Shown here: positions 10,722-22,539 of the stretch, in pieces
Numbering within the stretch: the stretch's first letter is position 1
How the letters are laid out: the number at the start of each line of letters is the position of its first letter
NCBI GenBank assembly: GCA_944739405.2
Contig: OX123185.2
Location: 12,372,973-12,436,972 of the forward strand
Length of the DNA stretch: 64,000 bases
Direction: 5' to 3'
Origin: Euclidia mi
Lineage: Eukaryota > Arthropoda > Insecta > Lepidoptera > Erebidae
Made by a program: the position numbers and the translations under genes
Notes under the pieces: generated by a model
Seen by the model: the letters and a program-made list of their open reading frames with translations, nothing else
Told to the model about the DNA's origin: nothing
The model's database searches: none

Positions 10722-13160
10722 TTTCATATTATTTTGCATCCTTAATTTCTTGAAAGTACTGGATACAATTTTTTACACTAAGACCATTTTACTACATTAC
10801 TTACATTCTTAGGAAACATATGATTTATGATAATAATTCATTAAATACTGCAAAAAAAATCTTACGATAATCGCTTTGTACGATTACAATACATATACGG
10901 TTGACTGCATATTGTAAATACGTCGCACGTCTTGTGATGTCCAGATAGCCCGTTAGGTTGTCTTACCTGTGTCCCTAGATAATATGCCATAAGCTTTCAC
11001 ACTAAGTCCCAGTTATTAGTACTAAGTTATTGGTTCACTATATCCGCTTAGCGTACAAACACATCTATACACGCGTACACGCCAATCTGGGAGACGTAGA
11101 GATATGTATACCTATTGCGTTCAGAAGGTATAGTTTAATCCTTGAAGAATGGATGACTGTATGCTGTGCAGAGTTTTGAGATCGATTCCTAGACGATACA
11201 ATTAATGTGTGTGGGTTTTAAATAGTTTAATCGATATGGGTGTTATTTGGGCCCCTTACTGAAATTTTGAAACGACTTTCAATCGCAAAATGGTTTAAAA
11301 TTTCGTAATTTTGGCATGGATTTTTTGGCATATGCAAGCAGTTATCATGGGATATTCTCCAGTCTCCAGACATACAATCATCCACACGATAAAGAACTCG
11401 TTTGTGTCCAAATAAAGAAGCTATTAAGACTGGTGACGTAATTATGTTATGTTAATATGTGTACAAGCCGCGAAGGTTTAGTAGTATTTATTTTTGAACT
11501 GTCATAGGTCCAGTATTTTTTTCGCTCTTCTAGTAAATAGCTACTTCAAGCACCTAAATACTAGTAAACCAAATATAAGAGAAGTTTTAAAATGAAGTTC
11601 TTATAAGCTGCATAGAAAATGCGCCCCAGGAAAAACAAATCTCCTCAAACAAAACTACATAAATTATAGAAGCAATCCTTCACCATTTCCCGAAAATCTA
11701 ATAAAACATGCGTCAGCTTTCCCCCTTATTAATAATTAATGAGGCTAACTAATCAACCATGGAGAACTTTTAAATTTAGTTTGAAAATTGAACCAAATTT
11801 TTAATTGAAGCATTATAAATCCTGTTAAAAGTTGTTAGAAAAATGTTCACAGGAAGTTTAAAATATGCTATAACAGATAAACATTATTTTGGGAGTATTG
11901 TTGACATCCAAGTACAGTACAAGATGCGATCAAATACCTCTTCAATTTGGTGCCCGGAGACAGCTCAATAACCTCATTTGTCGTCTTGCTATATCAGTGC
12001 CATCTAGAGACGATTTATGACGGAATATCGTTTGTCATTGTCAGTTGTCATTGTCATTGTCAGTTGTAAAATCAATTGTTATGGATTATAATAATATGTG
12101 ATTCATGATACATGGAAATTAGATTGTAATAATTGTTAGACAGAAAAATGAGATTGTATGTGTACTTTACAAACACTCAACAGTTTCTTACTGTTATTAA
12201 TGGATCGTAAGGTTTTAGGTAGAAATCAATCCACAGGGCCTAGTGCAGCGATAACTGCAAAACAAACATTTAAGCTTTTCTGGATTTATACCTGAATGAG
12301 CTATTTACTTGATTCGTCATTTTTTTTTAATCAATATCAATAATTATTAACATTATAAAGCAAAAGATTTTTTTATGTTGTTCATTAGCTTAGCTTATCT
12401 CAGGAACGACTGGCCCGATATGAATATTTTTTAAGTGGGTTACCCTATATTTAGAGGAAGGTTTTAGGCTATATACTATCACGTTTTTTTCAGTTTCTCC
12501 ACTAGAAATCAATAAAACATGCTGCAAAGTTTAAGCATACCAAACAAAACAGCAGGTTGGTAGCAGCCCGAGGGTAAGAGGTGAGAGTCTCCAATATTTC
12601 ACCAACTCGGCTACAGTATGATCTTAAGCTAGCTAATATTATCATGCATTATTAATTAAAGGACAGGAGCGTCCCCAAATGTCTTTTAACTAAGTAGTTT
12701 TCAGCTCTCAACAAGAACCACGTCGAATTTAATACACTAAAATAAAGGCAGCGATGCAAAACTTGACAATATTAACCTTAAAGATGTTCTGCTGTGCACC
12801 TGATGCATAGCATGTTATAAAGTTAAAATAAGAAAGATAAAAGAGATTTCTTTCAGACAATCCTACGATGGACTGAGATCCATTAGTGAAGCGAAATTAA
12901 AATAATAAAAATTCGTTTCATTGACGTACGTACGTTATTGGGATAATATTACAGTATAATTAAATGCTTGCTAGCTAGGCTGCCAAACCAAATAATTAGC
13001 TTGGGGTTAACTCTACAATGCAAACTGCATGAAAATGAGAACTGGATTTAAGTAACTTGGAAACCATCATCCAGCATTACTTTTCTCCCTTTTTAGCGTT
13101 CAGATACATCCAACTCAATTCTAAAGTATAATTTTTATATTTAGAAATCATTTATTTAAT
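10722..13160. other. Long stretch with only repeat scraps
   Basis: No gene is supported. A piece at about 12360-12490 carries GAACGACTGGCCCGATAT, the internal block of the Helitron-like elements, without a clear end. A short tandem of CATTGTCAGTTG-type units lies near 12030-12068. Confidence 0.35.
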
Positions 13161-13162
13161 AA

Positions 13163-13400
13163 TTGTCTCACGCCTGTATCCCCAAAGGGGTAGGCAGAGG
13201 TGTAATATTACTCCCACATTTCGCCATATGAATTTTTAGGTCCCACGTAATAGGGGGCGAGCCTATTGCCTGATTAGAATTGATTTTATTTTCTTTTTAT
13301 TTATAGACTCACGCCTGTATCCCCGAAGGGGTAGACAGAAGTGTAATATTACACCCACAGTTCGCCATGAACTTTTAGGTCTATTGCCTGATTATAATTG
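13163..13400 (-). mobile_element. Two tandem SINE-C 3' tails
   Basis: Minus-strand 3' tails of SINE-C occur twice in tandem, at 13163-13281 and about 13304-13400. Both have CACGCCTGTATCCCC, GGGGTAG.CAGA, CCCAC and TTCGCCAT on the plus strand. The tRNA-like head is absent from both. The second copy lacks the CCACGTAATAGGGGGCGAG segment present in the first. Confidence 0.6.
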
Positions 13401-13950
13401 AGTTGTATAATAATGATGTATTTAATGTAATACTGTAATATTTAACCGGAATTTGCTTAGAAATACTTGCAGACGATTTTCATCCATTTGCCAGAACTTT
13501 AATAAGTATTGTTGCTAGCCCACCGATGCACCTATGAGCCATTTTCCTTTTTTGGCACCGCCAATGTCAGCCACAATCAATGGCCCGCAACTAACATTGA
13601 CTGACTTTGTTAGTCGTGTATACATCACATGTATTGTATTCAACAACTATTTATCAAACAATATTGCGCTTTATAGCATGATGGTGCTCATACAGATGTG
13701 CAATGAATATGTTCGATTTTATTGCCAATTAAAAGAGTTTTCAAAGTTTAATGAGTACTTTCTCTGCTCATCTGTTACCGTCTTTTGATACACGGTTTCA
13801 AATAGGGATACGTTTATTTATACTTCTACTTTTATACTAAGTTTACTGGCCTTCCCCGAAGAGCTAGGGTGGCTCAAGTGGCAAGAGTGATTTCCACCTG
13901 TAAGCAAAATACACGCAAAAACACGGCCTTGCGGAAACAGCCCTAAAATG
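13401..13950. other. Stretch without recognisable gene
   Basis: The 84-codon frame at 13534-13788 (plus) has no recognisable domain or splice context. Nothing else is supported. Confidence 0.3.
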
Positions 13951-14146
13951 ATAAAGCTGAAGAGCTTTTTTATTTCTTCAACGCGCCAATCTCAGAAACT
14001 ACTGATCCGTTTGAATAATTATTTCTGTGCCGTATAGCCCATTTATCGATGAAGGCTATAGGTTATAATTTTAACATCACGCTGTGAGCTACGGGTGTTA
14101 GGCAGTAGCCCTAAATAACGCTAGTGTAACCGCGAGCTCATCTGGT
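13951..14146 (+). mobile_element. Helitron-like fragment
   Basis: It shares AGAAACTACTGATCCG and the closing AACCGCGAGCTCATCTGGT with the copy at 10540-10721. The terminal CTAGT has become CTGGT here. Non-autonomous and decayed. Confidence 0.4.
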
Positions 14147-14676
14147 ACGTCATAAGGAAAATCCGACAAGTCACTTTACAGATACTCTTTTAAATATTTA
14201 TTATTTAAAACCAAACAAAATCTTGGTAATTAAAAAGGACAATGTAGAAAAGCTATTTAAGTTAAACGTTAATTTATTCATAATTAAATCAATCCCCCTC
14301 ATTTTACTCTCATTTTCGTTTATTATTATGCCATTCATTGAACAACCCTTACTGCATGCGCGCTAATTGAACAAATATCGAAAAATCAGTTGCTTTAATT
14401 ACTGCTCGGTGTTAATTACTTTAAGCACTTAATTTTTATGATGATATATTTAAATTGAGCTTTAAAGATACGCATGAAAGTATATAATTTTATCTGGGCA
14501 AAATATTTTAATTTCAAGCACTCAAGGTAAACGTTACGTTGATTTACGAATCTTAAAATGAATTGTTACCTTTTTGTTTGCATTTAATTTTTAACCTCAA
14601 TAATATTTATCTATACATATTATATGAGACGAAGTCCAATAGCACGATATGTGGCCTTGCCTTACATTTATTTCTT
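14147..14676. other. Stretch without recognisable gene
   Basis: AT-rich. No open frame with a recognisable domain or repeat border was seen. Confidence 0.3.
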
Positions 14677-14887
14677 ACTAGTCGATGCCAGCGGCTTCGC
14701 ACGCATATATTTTCGAATTTCCCGTTTTGCCCGATCCCGTGGGAATTTCGGGAAATCCCGTCTTAGTGCACCCCTACGGTCCCCAAGGAACATAGATGCT
14801 CAATTTCAGCTTCTTGCGCTGAGTAGTTTCGGCTGTAGCTTGTCTGTCAGTCAGTCAGTAACGCAAGGATTTTATATATTAAGATTG
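14677..14887 (-). mobile_element. Helitron-like element, minus strand
   Basis: On the minus strand it begins ATATATAAAATCCTTGCGTT, includes a (GACT)n run and GAAACTACTC, and ends with GTGCGAAGCCGCTGGC and CGACTAGT. The plus-strand copy at 60841-61014 has the same order of blocks. Confidence 0.45.
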
Positions 14888-14889
14888 TA

Positions 14890-15260
14890 GCGGAGGACTT
14901 TACAAACATTTCAACGAACACAATAAACTCTCAGAATGGAAGCAACAAGCCATGGATCACACAAAGTGTTGTCTCGTGAGTCGTGTGGGAGACGAACCAA
15001 CAACACTCAACGCAGTGTCAAGTGGCAAGGTGACTGCTTAAACCATCATCATCCTCTTAGCGTTATCCCAGTTTCAACCAGGGGGTCCGCTTACTAGTCT
15101 AACCGGATTTGGCTGAATATTAACTTTTCTACAAAGAGACTGCCTATCTGACCTCAGCAACCCGAAGAGTTAGCGATATTCCATGGTTTAGACTAGTGTC
15201 AACTCCGAGGCACGGGACAAGCGATAGTTGACCACTTAAACCACTAATGATAATGATAAC
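14890..15260 (-). mobile_element. SINE-D copy interrupted by a SINE-A tail
   Basis: A minus-strand SINE-D (GTGTTGTCTCG, then the inverted B-box region) runs into CTTAAACCA at 15037-15045. A 189-bp minus-strand SINE-A tail follows, then CTTAAACCA is repeated at 15235-15243 and leads into CTAATG. The 9-bp repeat is the target-site duplication of the nested SINE. Confidence 0.65.
15046..15234 (-). mobile_element. SINE-A 3' half nested in SINE-D
   Basis: Inverted SINE-A body: CATCATCATCCTCTTAGCG, CCAGTTTCAACC, GACTGCCTATCTGACCTC and ACTCCGAGGCACGGGACAAG. The tRNA-like head is missing (5' truncation). It is flanked by the 9-bp duplication CTTAAACCA. Confidence 0.7.
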
Positions 15261-15812
15261 ATTTTTTAAGCAATATACTGTATTAATTTATGTGAGACAA
15301 GTATTAATCTATCGTTATCAAGATAATTCACATCTAATGACAGATTACAGATTAATTAAGATACAATAATATATATTTATGAGAAGGCATTTATGGGCCT
15401 CACTTTAAACATGAAGTAGGTAACTTTGGTACGTAACATCAAAAATAAAATTATTTAATTAAAGTCATAGATTTTCTCATAGATAGATCGTAAACAATAC
15501 CAGTTGCCGTGAATAGTGAACATTGTGGATGTATATATGGAATATCGCCTTCAAAGACCAAGAACATATTCCATACCATTAAATCATATGAATAGCGACT
15601 CTACTATAACAGTAAGCTTTGTTAAGGTCGCAGCAGTTACTTGCTTAAACTTTAAAATACGGCAAAGTTAAGTAATACTAGCATAGGTCGCCACTTGGAC
15701 CTGCGTGTGGAATTTACTTCCTAGCACTACATGCTTCGGAGGGCATGAAAAGCTCTCGGTCGCAGTACTTGTCTCAGGATAAATCATTAAGCTATAGTTA
15801 CAACAACACGCA
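15261..15812. other. Stretch without recognisable gene
   Basis: AT-rich to about 15660. The part at 15690-15812 has TGCTTCGGAGGGCATG, which resembles a SINE body, but is too diverged to assign. Confidence 0.3.
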
Positions 15813-16091
15813 ATAAGCAGCGATGGAGGGTCCGGGTTTGAATCCACGGCACGCACCAATGACTTCTCCGAGTTATGTGTGTATTAAATTGTTAATTATC
15901 GCTTGCTAAACGGTGAAGGAAAACAGCGTGTGGAAACCTGCATGTCTGAGAGTTCTCCATAATGTTCTCGAAAGACATGTGAAGTCTGCCAACACGCACA
16001 ACGCCAGCGTGGTGGACTATGGCCTTACCCTTCTCATAGTGAAAAGAGGCCCGTGCCCAGCAGTGGAACAGTTTATATACAGGGCTGATGA
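15813..16091 (+). mobile_element. SINE-B copy lacking its A box
   Basis: The head starts AGCAGCGAT and jumps to the B box (GGTTTGAATCC), so the A box has been deleted. The SINE-B tail is complete: GAGAGTTCTCCATAATGTTC, GCCTTACCCTTCTCATAG, GCCCGTGCCCAGCAGTGG and GGGCTGATGATAA. A Helitron-like end (ACGAGTGTAATCGCGGGCTC, then AGCTAGT) follows at 16095-16155. Confidence 0.65.
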
Positions 16092-16480
16092 TAACATCAC
16101 GCTTTGATTCACGGGTGCCCTAAATAACGAGTGTAATCGCGGGCTCAGCTAGTTGAAATAATAAAAAATCAAATGATAAAACAGAAGACTACTTGATTAC
16201 ATTTTTCCATTCATTGTCTTGAGAATTGCCTATTTTACATCCACTTAGAAATATACACTTTGCGATGCCCTATGAAAAATCGCGAAAGTTTAGCCATGAA
16301 GTAAATGCCAAAAAATAGATTATTAAAAGGTTAAGGTTTCGAAATACGTCACTGTTTCTAGGGGTTTGGGAGGGAGGATTTTCGAGGATTTTCACTTGCC
16401 GGAAATACTTGGTTTCCTCTGAAAAAAAAGATTTCTCCAAAAATCGGTGTGTATGGCACTGCCAAATTCCACATTCTTCA

Positions 16481-16835
16481 CACTAGTTTAATAAACTAAG
16501 GTTACGGAGCCCTGCTTCGCAGGGCTCCTATTTTCGGCTTAAGGGTTAAAAAAGAACCTAACATAACCTATTTAGTTACTTATTACAGTCGCACCTAACC
16601 CTAGGTAAGTACTCGAAAGCAATGACGCACAAATTTGACATTAGCTGTCAATACCATTCATACAAGATGGCGGTTGCGTATCGTTTCACGTTTTTCTCAT
16701 AAAACCTAAATATCGCTTTTATTGGTTCCACTAGATTAATAAACTGAGGTTGACGGAGCCCTGCGAAGCAGGGCTCCTATTTTCGAGTTAAGGGTCAAAA
16801 GAGAACCTAACACAACCTATTTAGTTACTTTCACA
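16481..16835 (+). repeat. Pair of direct repeats each carrying a palindrome
   Basis: Two copies (about 16481-16570 and 16729-16835) share TTTAATAAACT or ATTAATAAACT, a perfect hairpin, CTATTTTCG, AAGGGT and the AACCTAACA..ACCTATTTAGTTACTT block. In each hairpin, 10-base arms GGAGCCCTGC/GCAGGGCTCC enclose three bases: TTC in the first, GAA in the second. About 160 bp of different sequence separates them. The element type is unknown. Confidence 0.6.
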
Positions 16836-16928
16836 TAACACCTAAAATTACGTTCCGTTTTGCATATTTGAATGAAGAATTTTTGGAAATTGTTTAAAAA
16901 TAATTAGACGCAACTCCGGCAGCCAAAA

Positions 16929-17300
16929 TTCAAAGTCAAAGTCAAAGTCAAAATCATTTATTCATCTAGGTCACAAGGTGACGCTTATGAACGTCAAATT
17001 TGAATGTACATTACTTAATTAACGTAATTACTTTTAGGGGATTAGAACTAACTCCCTTAAGCCCCCTACACCACCAATACTCTCAAATTCGGGCGACGTA
17101 TTTCGAAACCCGACCGTATTAAAAAACTATTTTAAAACTAAAGATAATTATTTAATTAAATTGTCGTACAATTTCCTGTAATAAATTCTATCAGAAATAG
17201 AAACACTGACGTCCGGACACAACTGTCTGGCCAGTTACTATCCCAGAAGCTGCCTAATCTAAACAAAGCACCAGTTAGGTCTGTATCCATCCTAAGTTAG
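16929..17300 (-). mobile_element. LINE 3' UTR fragment with (GACTTT)n tail
   Basis: On the minus strand the fragment ends in AATAAATGATTTTGACTTTG repeated as (GACTTT)n and then ATTTTGGC. This is the polyadenylation-like signal plus short tandem tail of CR1-like LINEs. The upstream sequence has no open coding frame left. Confidence 0.5.
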
Positions 17301-17580
17301 TTAGTTCCGTGTGGCAGGATCGTATATCTCAATTTGTTTTGATTTAGAGCCACCGCAGGCTGGATGCCATGAAATGCTTGTTGACGTTATAGATACATAC
17401 CTATACATATATGTAAGTTATATGTGGGACATCATTGTTGTAATGTACTGTGGGTTTACTTAACTATATGTATGCTGCACAAATTGAACAAGGATTGAAA
17501 CGATTATTATTTCAGACTGATATAAAAAAACACTCAATTTAGTGTATGGAAATTATTTAAGAGAAATTATAATAGTATGC

Positions 17581-17706
17581 AGGGCAAGCGATAATTAACA
17601 ATTTAATAAGCATTTAACTTCGAAAAGTCATTGGTGCGTGCCGTGGATTCGAACCCGATACCCTCTGCATGGCAGTCCGTTGGTATCTCCACTAGGCTAT
17701 CGCTGA
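17581..17706 (-). mobile_element. SINE-A or SINE-B head, minus strand
   Basis: The tRNA-like head is present in inverted form, with GTGCGTGCCGTGG, the B box complement GGATTCGAACCC and the A box complement CCACTAGGCTA. Only a few bases of body remain before 17581. Confidence 0.6.
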
Positions 17707-17954
17707 CTCTGAACCTCACAATCGAGGTATTTTCTCAATAACAGTGAAAGAGAGAGAGAGACATAGAGTAAACTGGCGTATTATCACAGTTTTCTCAGTA
17801 CTGTTAAAATAGTAAATTCTTGAAACACAATCGAAGATAAAGAGGACCATTAAAATATTGCATCGCATCCGTATAACTGTAATTTTAAACCAGGATATTT
17901 TGCAGAGAACAGCACTGTAAGAGAAGGAAAACTTGATACAAACCCTATACCAAC
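17707..17954. other. Short stretch with no gene
   Basis: It contains a small (GA)n run near 17747. The 93-codon minus frame at 17716-17997 has no recognisable domain. Confidence 0.3.
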
Positions 17955-18048
17955 CCGTTTGGCCAGCGTGGTAAAGTAGGACAATTCCTCCTTTCAAAGG
18001 AGAGGTCTAGTCCAGCAGTGGACTGTTAAATGCTGATGATGATGACCT
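17955..18048 (+). repeat. SINE 3' tail fragment
   Basis: It reads GGCCAGCGTGGTAAAGTAGG, GAGAGGTCTAGTCCAGCAG and GCTGATGATGATGA, which are tail blocks shared by lepidopteran tRNA SINEs. No head is attached. Confidence 0.45.
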
Positions 18049-18049
18049 G

Positions 18050-19260
18050 TAATCTTAGCCGGCGATAGCCTAGTTGAGAATGGAGATACCAACAGACTGC
18101 CATGTAGAAGATAATATCGGGTTGGAATCCACGGCGCGCACCACTGACTTTTCGGAGTTATGTGCTTATCACATCACATCATCAGCCCTTTATACTGTCC
18201 CACTGCTGGGCACGGGCCTCTTCTCACTTATGAGAAGGGTAAGGCCATAGTCCACCACGCTAGCCAAGTGCGGGTTGGCAAACTTCACATGTCTTTAGAG
18301 AACATCATGGAGAACTCTCAGACATGCAGGTTTCCTCACGATGTTTTCCTTCACCGATTAGCAAGCGATTATTAACAATTTAATACGCACTTAACTCCGA
18401 AAAGCCATTGGTGCGTTCCGTGGATTCGAACCCAAGACCCTCTGCATAGCAGTCTGTCGGTCTCTCCACTCGGCTATCGCTGCTTATTGCTAATAGAATT
18501 GGTTATTTTTATCGCTTGCCCGAGCCTCGGAGCGCACGTTAAGCCGTTGGACCCAGCTGTCATAAAGATGTTTGATAGTCATTATAGGGAGTGAGTTCCT
18601 CTGAATAAATTTACACTAGTCTTCACCATGGAAAATCGCTATTCCCTACGGTTGCGGAGGTCAGGCAGGCAGTCGCTTTGTGAAAAAGCTAACATTCAGT
18701 TAAATACGGTTTGATTAGTAAACGGACCTCGAGTTTCAACTGGGAAAACGCTAGAAGGATGTTGAACTGTAATTTCTGTATTCTTCTTACTCCCAATATA
18801 GCCGCTAATCTGTCCCATTTTCCCTATAATGCTGTTGAGCTACTGGTGAAAAGGTATGTTTTTATAAGAAATACACCTGCTTCATAGAATTTTAAGTGAT
18901 TTGTTTCAATTATCTGCTCATTCAATGTTTCATTCGTTTTATTATATTCATCAATAGATATGACTACTTTAGCAGATAGTTAAATAAACTTTATTGTACA
19001 ATTTACTTTCATACACTCCCACTTATTACTACCCTATTCGTAGAGATAAAGCGGAAATTTGATTGTTATTCGAAAGACAGCATTTTCATTTCGCAAAAAA
19101 TCTTTACCATATCACGACATTCTTCTGTAACACGAACTCATCGCATAAATGTAAATTATCTGAAATCCAATTTCCTCTAAGTTTTCACATTTTTAAACAC
19201 ACACACACATTCATATTAAGTTTCTCGCTGGCTGGCGCCACCGCAGGATTGATTATTTAG
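18050..19260 (+). repeat. Local tandem duplication, unit 1
   Basis: Unit 1 carries a SINE-A (18060-18169 and 18481-18775, split by a SINE-B). A block starting AATAAACTTTATTGTAC near 18982 continues through TTCATTTCGCA, CTGTAACACGAACTCATC and CTGAAATCCAATTTCCTC. Unit 2 (about 19297-19930) has the same order without the SINE-B and without part of the middle. The duplication therefore predates the SINE-B insertion. Confidence 0.65.
18170..18480 (-). mobile_element. SINE-B, full length, nested in a SINE-A
   Basis: A complete minus-strand SINE-B: tail CATCATCAGCCC and CCACTGCTGGGCACGGGCC on the left, tRNA-like head ending CGGCTATCGC on the right. It is flanked by TGCTTAT at 18163-18169 and 18481-18487, a 7-bp target-site duplication within the older SINE-A. 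Confidence 0.75.
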
Positions 19261-19296
19261 AAGATATTTACCTGCAATTTTAATGCACCTGTTATT

Positions 19297-19990
19297 TTAG
19301 GCGGTGATGGCCTAGTGGAGATTGGCGATACCAACAGACTGCAGACGTTATCGGGTTGGAATCCACGGCGCACACCATTAACTTTTCAGAGTAATGTGCG
19401 TATTGAACAGGTAAATTATCGCTTTTCGGTGCCTCGCAGAGCACGTTAAGCCGTAGGGTCCGGCTGTCATGAAGATCTTTTATAGGGAGTCAGTACCTCT
19501 GAATAACATGGCACTAATCTAAGTCATGGAATATTTTGCTTAATATTCAGCCAGTTCTGGTTTGACTAGTTAGCAGACCCCAGATTGCAACTGGGATTAC
19601 GCAATTAGAAAGATGACCTGTAATTTTTGTTAATACTGTTTGTATTACAGGGAAAATGGGACAGATTGACTACCTTGAGCTGATAGTCAAAATAAACTTT
19701 ATTGTACTATTTACTTAGATAAAACACACACATTCCCACTTGCCACTCCCAATTCGTAGAAAGAAAGCGAAAATTTGATTGTAATTTGAAAGACCGCATT
19801 TTCATTTCGCACAAAAATCTCTTCCATATCACGATATTCTTCTGTAACACGAACTCATCACATAAATGTAGATTATCTGAAATCCAATTTCCTCTAAGTT
19901 CACATGCCAAGGAAGCAATGTTCATGGGAATACAATATCAATTTCCCTGAAACTAATAAGTAGTGCGTCTTCTAACGTCTTTTTTTTTAA
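19297..19990 (+). repeat. Local tandem duplication, unit 2, with SINE-A
   Basis: A SINE-A occupies about 19297-19620 (B box GGTTGGAATCC, then GAGCACGTTAAGCCGTAGGG). The shared unique block with AATAAACTTTATTGTAC follows at about 19690. On the minus strand this block keeps a 72-codon frame (19925-19707) that is broken in unit 1. No family is recognised. Confidence 0.6.
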
Positions 19991-21422
19991 TATTTCGGAT
20001 CATCTTTCGTTTCGGTTGTCGCCGGCGATGTAAAATACGTGCCTCGTGGGAAATTTATTTGCGGGACAATCCTAAGCCCGTATAAGTTGCGTTTTGCCCC
20101 TCCTTGCGGCATTACATTGATGTTGTACTATGCTTTTATCATGAGCTCTTCGATGGCCCAGTGGCTACTTTGATTTCCCTTGCAGAATTTTAGCTGTGTT
20201 GTTAATACTCGAGTACAGTATGGAAATGCCTCAACGTCTGCTCTATAGTACTTTTTTATTTTACTACATAGTATGAGGATAACGAATTTATTGACGAGTT
20301 TTTTATACTTATTCAACGTTAAATGCATGATGACTTTAGTTTCTCTCATGATGTTTTCACTAATAGGTACTTAAAATACATGATACATCCATAGTCGATA
20401 CGTAGATAAATATTTATTTTATTTATAATGTATTACTTCATACGTTACATGTTAAACACGCTACATGATTTTTTATAAAAGAAACCAGCCAAACTTCGGC
20501 TAGGCAAACACGCTAAAGTATTTTAACTATAATGATCAAACACATGAAACAAACATAATTAAAACTGCTATTAATTTTGTACGAACCGGCAGTTTATTAC
20601 AAAAGTTGTGTGAATGCATTTATGCTTTCCCGAATAACTAAACTTAATTAATACTTTAAATTACAGTACCTGCAAAATGCCGCACAGAAAGGTCGTAAAG
20701 AATTTTTACTCAGAATGCGAGGCCACGAATAGTTTTGCTAACAGAATCAATTAGTGGTGTCATACAAGGGTGTACGTTATTCAGGTTTTATTTCGGCTTG
20801 TAGGATTTTAAGCCTTTCTTTTGATAGTTCAGATACCTTTTGGTCAAACAGTTAGGTATTGTGCATTTAAAACACACAGAATACAGGTAATTTAATTTAT
20901 TATTGTCAAAGTTACTTTTTGTCTCATAATGATTTTTTCGGTATGATCGGACTCTGATAGTCCCGTTTACTCGCTTGGTTAAACATCGTGAATCTGTAAA
21001 GAAAATCTAAACTACCGCTGCCTAACAATATGCTACTCACTTTTGATTTGTTTCGTGTCTATACAATTTCGTGTAATACATGTATAAACATGTAAACTGT
21101 GAAAAATATATTTATTAAGGGCAGATCAAAATGAATCACCAAGGCAATTACTGTAACGTTAAATGAATTTCTTTTTCGTTAAATTCGAAAAATATCTCTG
21201 CTTTGACAGAATTTAACAAGTGTCAAACGAGAACTGACAACTTGTCGACTGAAAATTGCTTATTAAATAAAATAGATTCTTAGAAGTACTTACTGGCGGA
21301 AAACTAATCATCTTTTCATTATTTCGTACAAGAGAGAACATTTCATTTTCCTTTGTCTTATTTCACTCGATTTCTTGAAATATTTTTTCTTAAAATGTAA
21401 TATCTATGAATAAAATAATTTG
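19991..21422. other. Stretch without recognisable gene
   Basis: A GC-richer island near 20010-20110 and a minus-strand frame at 20349-20128 (ending NQSSHWAIEELMIKA) were examined. Neither shows a domain, splice sites or repeats. Confidence 0.3.
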
Positions 21423-22251
21423 CGTCCTTTTCGCGTTTGATAGGTATATTTTTAGCACCATTACCAATTTTGTTAATTTCTGCTTCACTTATAACAGTCA
21501 TAACACAGAAACAATACTATAATATAAACTACTCACTTCTCAAGCAAGAGAACATATTTAGATTAATAGGATGGAACAAAATCTACATTAGTAACATCGT
21601 CCATGATTCGATTAAATAAAAAGGTATCATAATTATTATGTGCACAGTTTTATGTATTAAGATATTTGCCATATTTCTACCAGAATACGTCTAAATTGTG
21701 AAAATTTGCACGTGGCATGCGATAGCAAGAATTAAAAACTACTGTTTTATATAAAGGTCCATAATCCAACATATCTAGATTTCGAGTAATAGCCAATAAG
21801 TTCAGTCTATCTTCGAAATAAAATAGTTTTCTTTTCGCGTTTGATATATTTTTAGTACCATTATCAGTTTTGGTAATTTCTGCTTCACTCATAACAGTCA
21901 TAACATAGAAACAATACCATAATATAAACTACTCACTTCTCAAGCAAGAGAACACATTTAGGTTAATAGGATTGAACAAAATCAACATTAGTGATATCGT
22001 CCATGCTTCGATTAAATAAAAAAGAATCATCATTATTATTATGTGCAGTTTCATGTATTGAGCTTCTAAAGCGTTATCATATTTGCCATATTTCTACCAG
22101 AATACTTCGAAAGTTCTAAACTGTGAAAATTTGCGCGTGGCATGCGATAGCAAGAATTAAATTCTACTGCGATGTATTAAGGTCCATAATCAAACATAAT
22201 ATCTAGATTTCGAGTAATAGCCAACAAGTTCTGTCTTCGAAATAAAATTGT
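21423..22251. repeat. Tandem duplication of about 410 bp
   Basis: Two consecutive units, about 21423-21828 and 21829-22251, match along their length. Shared blocks in order are CGCGTTTGATA, TTAATTTCTGCTTCACT, ACTACTCACTTCTCAAGC, TTTGCCATATTTCTACC, GCATGCGATAGCAAGAATTA and TAGATTTCGAGTAATAGCC. The minus-strand reading gives a 74-codon frame (21901-21677) spanning the junction. The function is unknown. Confidence 0.7.
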
Positions 22252-22539
22252 TATACAATACTTCTGACGGCGGATCTTAATAACGTACTTACTTATTTTA
22301 AGGTTGTAATTAGAGTTTCTTGTGACCACGGCATTGAAACATTTTGGCACAAAAAGATATGTATACATAGGTTTAAGAGGAATATCTACAGAGGATTAAG
22401 ACCTATCTACCAATTATTTCTATGTAATATCGCGCAAGTTGCGAAAAAAATGTAATTTGCCAGGTATAATAATATAAGTACTCCACATTCCGTCTAACTT
22501 AGTAAGCCAAGTAGTTACACGAACATACCAATACAAAAT

